A DNA stretch of 64,000 nucleotides. It comes from Flavobacteriaceae bacterium GSB9. Its GTDB lineage: Bacteria; Bacteroidota; Bacteroidia; Flavobacteriales; Flavobacteriaceae. The position numbers were made by a program, and so were the translations under genes. How positions within the stretch are numbered: position 1 is the first letter of the stretch; the number at the start of each line of letters is the position of its first letter. Under the pieces are notes generated by a model. The model saw only the letters and a list, made by a program, of their open reading frames with translations, was not told the origin of the DNA and did not search any database. The DNA is taken from the NCBI GenBank assembly GCA_022749295.1, contig CP062007.1, positions 2,852,001-2,916,000 on the forward strand, read 5' to 3'. Of this stretch, positions 42,585 to 49,087 are shown one piece after another.

Positions 42585-43813
42585 GATATTCTTTTAATTG
42601 AAGGGTTGTTGTCCATTAAATTATCGGGTGTGAAAACTGGTGAAACTTTTTCAGAAAAATCGATGATATCAATAAACAGACTTCTAAGCAAGATGATGGT
42701 TTCTGGTGTTCGGTTTACCACGTAAGAAAACAGTTTTACTGGTCTGTAGGGTATATCTCCAATGCCATTTTTGTCCAAATCGTAACCGGTATAATTGCTC
42801 CAATAATTTTGGTCGAAAGTATTGTCGTTAATCTTACTGTTATATGAAACGTCAAAAGAGTTATAAAGAAAATTGTTTTTAAAAAATCGATTGGAGTAAC
42901 ACGCTCCTCTAACTTTAACGGCCCATCCGTTATTGATAAAGTTGTTCTGCGAATAATTGATCCTGTTAGAACCTTCAACATTAATGCCTATGGTATTTTC
43001 ATTAAAGGTATTGCCTGTTATTTCAGCATCGTTTATTTCTTTTAAGAGCAAACCGTAAGAGGCAGTTCCCCAATTTTCTTTAAACGTATTATCAAGCATT
43101 TTTATTTTTTTTGAAAACATTACGGCAACGCCAGCACCATTGTTTTCGAAGGTGTTGTTTTGGTAGGTGTCGTTGTTTGAAAACATAAAATGAAGTCCGT
43201 AGCGTAAATTTTTAGTGCTAATATTGTTTTGAATGTGGCAGTTGTGTGAAAACTCTAAATAAATACCATCACGTACGCCTTGTACAATGTTGTTTTCAAT
43301 TTGTATATTGTTACAATACCAAAGCTGAATACCGTTCCCGGAGTTGTATTCCTGTACAGCATCGCCAATTATTTTGTTATGGAACACTTTACCGTTTTTG
43401 GCTTTTTCAAGATAAATGCCAAAAAACAACTTTTCTAACACCAAGTTTTTAATAATAAAATTTTTGCTGTTCTTAACTCGAATAGCGGCATAATCTTCAG
43501 TATAGCTGGTGCCCACGTTTTTTATGAATAAGCCATCAACGGTAACACCGTCTGAAACAACAGTAATGATCTCGCCTTTATTTTCACCATCAATTACTGG
43601 GTAGTTTTTGCCAATAATGGTTAGGGGCTTATCAATTACAATATTGTAGGCTTTATAGTTACCTTTTTTAACCAAAATAGTATCGTAATCTTTTGCGGTA
43701 ACGATTGCACTTTGTAATGAAGACACCGCACACGTATTGCAAACCGAAATGGTTTTGCCAGTAGCTTCAAGACAACTCAAAAAAAGGATTAATATGGGCA
43801 ATAATGTTTTCAT
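42578..43813 (-). CDS. nosD: NosD, periplasmic copper-processing beta-helix protein
   Basis: 411 residues; signal peptide ending ATGK. Right-handed parallel beta-helix (CASH/PbH1) repeats appear as regular N-N patterns (NGIQLWYCNNIQIENNIVQG, DGIYLEFSHNCHIQNNIST). NosD is needed for copper-centre assembly of NosZ in the periplasm. A 164-base gap separates it from nosL. Confidence 0.94.
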   Translation of the reverse strand: MKTLLPILILFLSCLEATGKTISVCNTCAVSSLQSAIVTAKDYDTILVKKGNYKAYNIVIDKPLTIIGKNYPVIDGENKGEIITVVSDGVTVDGLFIKNVGTSYTEDYAAIRVKNSKNFIIKNLVLEKLFFGIYLEKAKNGKVFHNKIIGDAVQEYNSGNGIQLWYCNNIQIENNIVQGVRDGIYLEFSHNCHIQNNISTKNLRYGLHFMFSNNDTYQNNTFENNGAGVAVMFSKKIKMLDNTFKENWGTASYGLLLKEINDAEITGNTFNENTIGINVEGSNRINYSQNNFINNGWAVKVRGACYSNRFFKNNFLYNSFDVSYNSKINDNTFDQNYWSNYTGYDLDKNGIGDIPYRPVKLFSYVVNRTPETIILLRSLFIDIIDFSEKVSPVFTPDNLMDNNPSIKRISW

Positions 43814-43977
43814 TGTTATAGTGATCTTCCCGGCTGGGTTCTAAAACTAACAAATACAAATAACGCAGGCTCTATTGTAATGATTAAATATGATAAACGA
43901 GTGGTTTTAGAGTGCTTTAGGAAATTAAAAAAAGCACAGGAATCCCGTAAAAATAGATTTTTCGATTTTATATCCAG

Positions 43978-44412
43978 CTATTTTAAATGCTCAATCAAGG
44001 CTTCCCATGAAAATAATTTGCCGCCTTTTTCAAGTTGTGCGTTTTCAGCATCAGCTTTGGTTTTGAAAGCTGATAGGAAAGCTCCCATAGGGCTTGGTAT
44101 ATTTTCACTTATTAAAAAAGTGGCTTGGGTTGCATCTATTAAGTCTCCTGGAGCTTTGTAATTGTTGGACAGGTATAGTTTAATGTTTTGGTTGTTGAAT
44201 GTTTTCATGAAATTTATCATGCACTCGGTGGCATCAAACTTGTAAACTTTTCCTTTTTTTGTAACAATTTCAGCAGCATGGAGTTTGTCAACAATGGTCA
44301 TTTTGCAAAAGTGGCAGCCGTCATTTCCATAGTCGATGGCTTGCGGTTTTGCGTTACAGTTCAATAAGATGTATGGAAATGCTATTAAGCAAAGTAATTT
44401 TAGTGTTTTCAT
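43978..44412 (-). CDS. nosL: NosL, copper-binding lipoprotein
   Basis: 144 residues. Lipobox LLNC (C19), then metal-binding CHFCKM (C33, C36, M38) and FDATECMINFM, which is the NosL signature. Outer-membrane or periplasmic copper chaperone for NosZ. It is preceded, after 12 bases, by the nos-linked membrane-protein gene. Confidence 0.94.
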   Translation of the reverse strand: MKTLKLLCLIAFPYILLNCNAKPQAIDYGNDGCHFCKMTIVDKLHAAEIVTKKGKVYKFDATECMINFMKTFNNQNIKLYLSNNYKAPGDLIDATQATFLISENIPSPMGAFLSAFKTKADAENAQLEKGGKLFSWEALIEHLK

Positions 44413-44424
44413 TTTTAGTGTTTT

Positions 44425-45030
44425 TTAGTTTGCTAGATTTAAGCGTTTTTTTTGTGCTTTTTTACCCATTGAATAAGCGATAAAGGCACATGCCATCCCG
44501 GCGCCTAAAAAAAGTGCGCCCAATCTAGGGTACGAGTGCGCTCTAAAGTTCAAGATGTCTTTACTGCCAAACAAAGGTGGTTGGAATCCCATGACAGAGC
44601 CGTCTGGGTTTGTAAACTTCATAATGGCCTTGGGGTCTAAATTATGGCCGTAATCGTGTTCCCATAAATAAAAATCATATAAACCGGCAGTACTTAAAAC
44701 CATCATCAAAACAAACCAAAATAAAAACCATTTATAATTTCCTTTAAAAGCAATTATTAACCCTATAATGCTTGTAATAAGTATTCCTAAAGGAAAAATT
44801 TTAAATTCAGGTATAGCTTCTGGAATGTATTTCATGCCCACATAATGGTTCATCAAGTTTATGTTTTTAATATCGTGGGGGTGTGCATCAGAAAAGTCGT
44901 TAATGTGGATATACATGCCCAAAGGTGTTGGATATTGCGGCGCCTCAAGTGTAATTTTCCAAAGCGGAAATAAAAATAGCCCAAGCGGTAAAATGGCTGC
45001 AATTAGCATGATAATGTTTGACTTTTTCAT
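44425..45030 (-). CDS. nos-operon membrane protein
   Basis: 201 residues, about four membrane helices with a periplasmic loop holding His and aromatic residues (YIHINDFSDAHPHDIKNINLMNHYVG, LYDFYLWEHDYGHNLDPKAIM). This type of protein sits between nosZ and nosL in Bacteroidota nos clusters. It may pass electrons or copper, but I know no tested function. Confidence 0.8.
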   Translation of the reverse strand: MKKSNIIMLIAAILPLGLFLFPLWKITLEAPQYPTPLGMYIHINDFSDAHPHDIKNINLMNHYVGMKYIPEAIPEFKIFPLGILITSIIGLIIAFKGNYKWFLFWFVLMMVLSTAGLYDFYLWEHDYGHNLDPKAIMKFTNPDGSVMGFQPPLFGSKDILNFRAHSYPRLGALFLGAGMACAFIAYSMGKKAQKKRLNLAN

Positions 45031-45091
45031 CTTGTTGGAATCTTAAATTAATAGGTTTTCTTTTTTAAGAGGCATTGTGTTTTTTAGAATA

Positions 45092-45124
45092 AAGGCGAGA
45101 GCGAAAAAAATCAACTCTCGCCTT
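45092..45124 (-). promoter_or_regulatory. Hairpin between nosZ and the membrane-protein gene
   Basis: AAGGCGAGAG (45092-45101) and CTCTCGCCTT (45115-45124) form a perfect GC-rich 10-base stem, loop 13. On the minus strand it follows nosZ by about 45 bases. The downstream T content is only moderate, so it may be a leaky terminator or mRNA 3'-end stabiliser that gives nosZ a higher message level than the downstream assembly genes. Confidence 0.5.
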
Positions 45125-45168
45125 CTTTAGGAGAATAAACACTAAAATAAAACTCTCCTGATTTTTAA

Positions 45169-47139
45169 TTACTCAATATTCTCACCCAACGACCATTTTA
45201 GTGGTGTTTTGGCATTCGTTGCCGAAACGCGAACATAACCTTGCATTTCTTGGTGCAAAGCAGAACAGAAATCGGTACAATAAAACGGCCATACGCCTTC
45301 TTGTTTGGGTTCCCAAACAAAGGTTTCGGTTTGCCCTGGCATAATTAACAGCTCAGATGTGTTAGCGCCAATCATGCTAATACCGTGAGGTACATCGTAA
45401 TCTTGTTCTAAATTGGTAACATGAAAGTAAACGCGGTCGCCCACTTTAATACCTTCAATATTATCTGGAGAAAAATGACTGCGAATCATAGTCATGTAAA
45501 CATGAACTGTTTTTCCATCGCGAACCACTTTTGTATCGGCCTCATTTTTTGTTGCAAAAGGATGTTGATTGTCTTCTAGGTTAAAAATCTTTTTAGAACG
45601 TGGTTTTATTAAATCTGCAGGGCAACCAGCAGCGTAATGGGGTTCGCCAATGGTTGGGAAGTCTAACAGGAGCTCCATCTTGTCGCCCGAAATATCATAG
45701 AGCTGAGCCGATTGTGTTACCTCTGGGCCTGTTGGCAAATAGCGGTCTTTTGTGATTTTATTCATAGCTACAACATATTTGCCCCAAGGTTTTTGTGAAT
45801 TACCACCAGGAATCATTAAGTGCCCCACAGAATAGTAGCAAGGCTGCCTGTCTACCACTTCCCATGTACCAAGTTTCCATTTTACAACTTCAGAAGAAAT
45901 AAAGAATGTGGTGTAGGCATTGCCTTTACCATCAAATTCGGTATGTAAGGGACCCAATCCAGGTTGCTCAACTGAACCGGCTAAAACATCATCAAAGTTT
46001 AAAATAGGAATACCATAAGCATCGCCAGCAAATTTTTCGTTTTCAATGGCATCTAGCATTTTGGTAAATGAATGTACTGTAAGGTTTGCAGAAAGTTTAC
46101 CGTTACCAACAATGTACTCGCCAGAAGGGTCAACATCACAGCCGTGAGGTGATTTAGGTGTTGGCAACAAAAATACTGCACCAGGTACCTCTAACGGGTT
46201 AACCGTTAAAACCTCTTTTTTCATGGTTGAGGTTGCGCTATGAGTTGATTCGTCGTAAACGTTATGGGCATAATTAGCGGGCATCATAGTACCGCCACCA
46301 TTGTTTACGTATTCTTCTATTTTTTTCCAGTTAACGGCAGCAATAAAGTCTTTGTCGTTTTGAGACGCATTAACCTCTAGTAATGTGTTAGCTTCCTCAG
46401 AGTTGTACGTAGTGAAGAAAAACCAGCCGTGTGATTTACCTCTACCGGGATGTGATAAATCGTAATCAAAACCAGGCATGATTAATTGGAACTTGATGTC
46501 CATGTGCCCATGTTCTGGTTCAACAGAAATAAAGGTTAAAGACCCTTTAAAGTTACCTTTGTAGTCTTTAATGGGCATGTCTTTCTGTGGAATTGGCACT
46601 GAAAAACGAGTTCCGGCAACTACATATTCTGTGTTTTCTGTAACAAATGAAGAACTGTGATTACCCGCACTGTTGGGGACTTCAATAATTTCGGTGGTTT
46701 CAAAAGTTGACAAATCTACTTTAGCAATGCGAGGGGTGTTATTTCCATTAATAAAAACCCAGCGACCATCAATCACCCCATTTGTTTGTGAAATGTCTGG
46801 GTGGTGGGCATCGTCCCATGGTACAAAACCGTGCGAGGTGTTAAGCATAGGTTTTGTTTCTTCGTTATAGCCATAAGCTTTTTCGGCATCTTGCGAAAAC
46901 ACAGGTATAACTTTAAATAAGCGACCGGATGGTAATCCGTAAACAGACAGCTGTCCGCTAAACCCGCCAGAGATAAAGGCGTAAAACTCATCGTGCTCAC
47001 CGGGAGCAACGTAAACTTTTTCGGCAACATTGCCAGCTAGGGCTCCGGATTTTCCAGAAGATTTGCCCGAATTATTACAACTGGTAAAAGCCGCAAGAAT
47101 GGCAAACAGTGCAATAGTTGATTTTAATATTGTTTTCAT
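45169..47139 (-). CDS. nosZ: NosZ, nitrous oxide reductase (clade II type)
   Basis: 656 residues. The N-terminus is a Sec-type lipoprotein signal, MKTILKSTIALFAILAAFTSC (lipobox C21), not the twin-arginine signal of clade I enzymes. The beta-propeller part carries the CuZ histidines, and the C-terminal cupredoxin domain has the CuA set YCTDFCSALHQEM (C621, C625, H629, M632). It reduces N2O to N2 in the periplasm, here probably lipid-anchored. Cytochrome c and fasciclin genes lie upstream, assembly genes downstream. Confidence 0.97.
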   Translation of the reverse strand: MKTILKSTIALFAILAAFTSCNNSGKSSGKSGALAGNVAEKVYVAPGEHDEFYAFISGGFSGQLSVYGLPSGRLFKVIPVFSQDAEKAYGYNEETKPMLNTSHGFVPWDDAHHPDISQTNGVIDGRWVFINGNNTPRIAKVDLSTFETTEIIEVPNSAGNHSSSFVTENTEYVVAGTRFSVPIPQKDMPIKDYKGNFKGSLTFISVEPEHGHMDIKFQLIMPGFDYDLSHPGRGKSHGWFFFTTYNSEEANTLLEVNASQNDKDFIAAVNWKKIEEYVNNGGGTMMPANYAHNVYDESTHSATSTMKKEVLTVNPLEVPGAVFLLPTPKSPHGCDVDPSGEYIVGNGKLSANLTVHSFTKMLDAIENEKFAGDAYGIPILNFDDVLAGSVEQPGLGPLHTEFDGKGNAYTTFFISSEVVKWKLGTWEVVDRQPCYYSVGHLMIPGGNSQKPWGKYVVAMNKITKDRYLPTGPEVTQSAQLYDISGDKMELLLDFPTIGEPHYAAGCPADLIKPRSKKIFNLEDNQHPFATKNEADTKVVRDGKTVHVYMTMIRSHFSPDNIEGIKVGDRVYFHVTNLEQDYDVPHGISMIGANTSELLIMPGQTETFVWEPKQEGVWPFYCTDFCSALHQEMQGYVRVSATNAKTPLKWSLGENIE

Positions 47140-47149
47140 TGTTTTGTAT

Positions 47150-47749
47150 TTAGTTAGAATTATTGTCTTTTGAAGGCGGTAAAAGTACTTTGTCTATAAC
47201 GTGAACAATACCGTTACCGGCTTTTACCGAAGCAATGATGTTGGCGCCTCCAATAATAGGTTTTCCGTCAACCACCTCAACTTGAACATATTGGTTATTT
47301 GCCTGTCCTAGTTTTGGAAGCTTAGTTAAAATAGTGGCGCTTAAATTGCCCGGAGTAACGTGGTATTTTAGAATATCGGCCAGAGTAGACTTGTTTTCAG
47401 GTTTCACTAAATTCTCAACGGTGCCTTCTGGTAATGCGGCAAAAGCTTTGTCTGTTGGTGCAAAAACGGTTAAAGGGCCAACATTTACCAAAGCGTTTTC
47501 AACTTGAGCGGCTTTAACAGCAGCAACAAGCGTTTTGTGGTTTGGGGAATTAATGGCTATTTGTAAACAGTTAGGTGTAGCCTCATCATCAGTAATAAAA
47601 GCTTGACCAGATTGTTGTGTTGTAGTTGTCTCACTTTCTTTTGTTTCGGTGGTGTTGTTTTTTGACTGATTGTTGCATGCTACAAGAGTAAAACCTAGAA
47701 TGAAGGTTGTGTAAAGTAGCATGAACATAAATTGTTTAATTGGCTTCAT
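47150..47749 (-). CDS. Fasciclin-domain lipoprotein of the nos operon
   Basis: 199 residues. Lipobox LVACN (C25); a single fasciclin (FAS1) domain (TLVAAVKAAQVENALVN, TVFAPTDKAFAALPEG, LADILKYHVTPGNL, NGIVHVIDKVLLPP). FAS1 domains mediate adhesion or protein contacts. Presence between the cytochrome c and nosZ genes is unusual; it may hold the N2O respiratory components together at the membrane. Confidence 0.9.
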   Translation of the reverse strand: MKPIKQFMFMLLYTTFILGFTLVACNNQSKNNTTETKESETTTTQQSGQAFITDDEATPNCLQIAINSPNHKTLVAAVKAAQVENALVNVGPLTVFAPTDKAFAALPEGTVENLVKPENKSTLADILKYHVTPGNLSATILTKLPKLGQANNQYVQVEVVDGKPIIGGANIIASVKAGNGIVHVIDKVLLPPSKDNNSN

Positions 47750-47756
47750 GTTTTCT

Positions 47757-48257
47757 TTATTTTAGGGTTCTGAAGTATTCTAATACGGCTCTGGCATCTT
47801 CTTCACTTAAGTTTTGATTGGCCATTGGGGAGCCGTTAAACTCAATTAACAGGGCTTTGGCCAAGGGGTCTTTTTGCACCATTTCTTCCGGATTTAAAAT
47901 CATATTCATGACCCATTCCGGAGAACGTCGCTCTAAAACACCGGTTGGAGCGGGTCCAATAAATTTTTTATCGGGTCGGTGGCAGGCTGTGCACATTTTT
48001 TTAAACACATCGGCGCCCTGAGCTGCCATTTCTTGATTTATTTCTGGGTCTAAGGAAAGCGAGGTAATAGGCCCAACACCTATATTGCTAAGGTCTATTT
48101 GTTTGGAGGCAGGAACAGACTCGGCTTTTTTAGTTGTTTGCTCCGTTGTTTTGGGTTTTTCGTATGAAAACCCTTTTTTCTTTTTTTCCTCTTTCCCGCC
48201 ACAACTTATTAGCATTGCAGCTAGTAAAATGATTGTTGATTTTAATATTGTCTTCAT
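47757..48257 (-). CDS. Lipid-anchored cytochrome c, first gene of nos operon
   Basis: 166 residues. Lipobox LISC (C19), a Lys/Glu-rich linker, then a class I cytochrome c domain with CTACH (C89, C92, H93) and axial M145 in GSPMANQN. Likely electron donor to NosZ. Its first eight residues (MKTILKST) are identical to those of NosZ. Starts the operon; the promoter at 48278 precedes it. Confidence 0.92.
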   Translation of the reverse strand: MKTILKSTIILLAAMLISCGGKEEKKKKGFSYEKPKTTEQTTKKAESVPASKQIDLSNIGVGPITSLSLDPEINQEMAAQGADVFKKMCTACHRPDKKFIGPAPTGVLERRSPEWVMNMILNPEEMVQKDPLAKALLIEFNGSPMANQNLSEEDARAVLEYFRTLK

Positions 48258-48277
48258 GTAATATTGGTTTAGTACAA

Positions 48278-48321
48278 CAAAAATACATGGAGACTATGAA
48301 GGATAATATGATAAAAGTCAT
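48278..48321 (-). promoter_or_regulatory. nos operon promoter with Crp/Fnr-like site
   Basis: On the minus strand the -7 element TATTTTTG occupies 48285-48278. The dyad ATGAC-TTTT-ATCAT occupies 48321-48308, i.e. A-TGA-N6-TCA-T, an Fnr-like pattern. The inferred start near 48274 places its centre about 41 bases upstream, the class II activator position. Low-oxygen or NO control is the natural expectation. Confidence 0.6.
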
Positions 48322-48400
48322 ATTTAAGATAAAAATGTCCTTTTTAGGTTTTGTCTTAAGATTTGAGGTGTTTAAGGCTTGTTTGCCCAAATGTTACAGA

Positions 48401-48931
48401 TTAAAAATAAAGTCTCACAAAAGGCATCCAAGAATCGGCATAAATGCTTTTGGTGTGATCATATAGAATGTCATACCTAATTCCAAAGGTAACATTACGG
48501 CTTCTGTACCCAGCGCCAAGAAACAGGGCAGGGGACCAATAGCGGTCGTCAGGAATACCTAAATTTACATTATACCTTCTGTTTACATGAAGGTGTTCAT
48601 ATTCTGCTGATAGCTGAAAAGTTTGAAAAATATTACCCAAAGCAATAAGGCTGCCGCCTAAAATGGTAGTTTTAAAATGGCCTTTTTGATTGTTGAATGT
48701 GGCATTTAAACCTAGGCCTGTTGCAATATGCTTGTTGAATTCATAAATGGCACTCGGTGCAATAGTGGCGCTAAAATAATTGTCACCAAAATTTAAACCT
48801 AAGCCACCACCAAAGCGAACCTGATTCCAAAAAGTAGAATAGCTTTTTTGAGCCGAAATATGAGTTGTAGTAGTCAGGAAAATGATTAAAATAAAGAATG
48901 TTTTTTTATTGATTGTGAGTAATACGTTCAT
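48401..48931 (-). CDS. Outer-membrane beta-barrel protein
   Basis: 176 residues with signal peptide (HISAQ). Alternating strand pattern with glycine-rich starts (VRFGGGLGLNFGDNYFSATI, HIATGLGLNATFNNQKG, VTFGIRYDILYD). In Flavobacteriaceae this neighbour of sucA is often labelled 'alpha-ketoglutarate decarboxylase', a label carried over from the adjacent gene; nothing here supports enzyme activity. Confidence 0.8.
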   Translation of the reverse strand: MNVLLTINKKTFFILIIFLTTTTHISAQKSYSTFWNQVRFGGGLGLNFGDNYFSATIAPSAIYEFNKHIATGLGLNATFNNQKGHFKTTILGGSLIALGNIFQTFQLSAEYEHLHVNRRYNVNLGIPDDRYWSPALFLGAGYRSRNVTFGIRYDILYDHTKSIYADSWMPFVRLYF

Positions 48932-49039
48932 ATCAGTGAAAAATCATTAAAAAATTAACAGATAATTATGGCATATTAATTTCAAAGGGTTCAATGCTAT
49001 AAATATAGTTAAACGAACATCTAATTTTACTAAAAGTTG

Positions 49040-49047
49040 TATTTTTG
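49040..49047 (+). promoter_or_regulatory. -7 element of the sucA promoter
   Basis: TATTTTTG matches TAnnTTTG, 40 bases before the sucA ATG at 49088. Confidence 0.5.
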
Positions 49048-49087
49048 AAAAATATTTTGACTAACCTACACGGGATTAAAAGAAACA

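Noticed and set aside
48233-48466. Plus-strand 77-codon frame across the nos promoter
   Set aside because: It overlaps the 5' end of the cytochrome c gene, the nos promoter and the end of the barrel gene, with no protein-like pattern.
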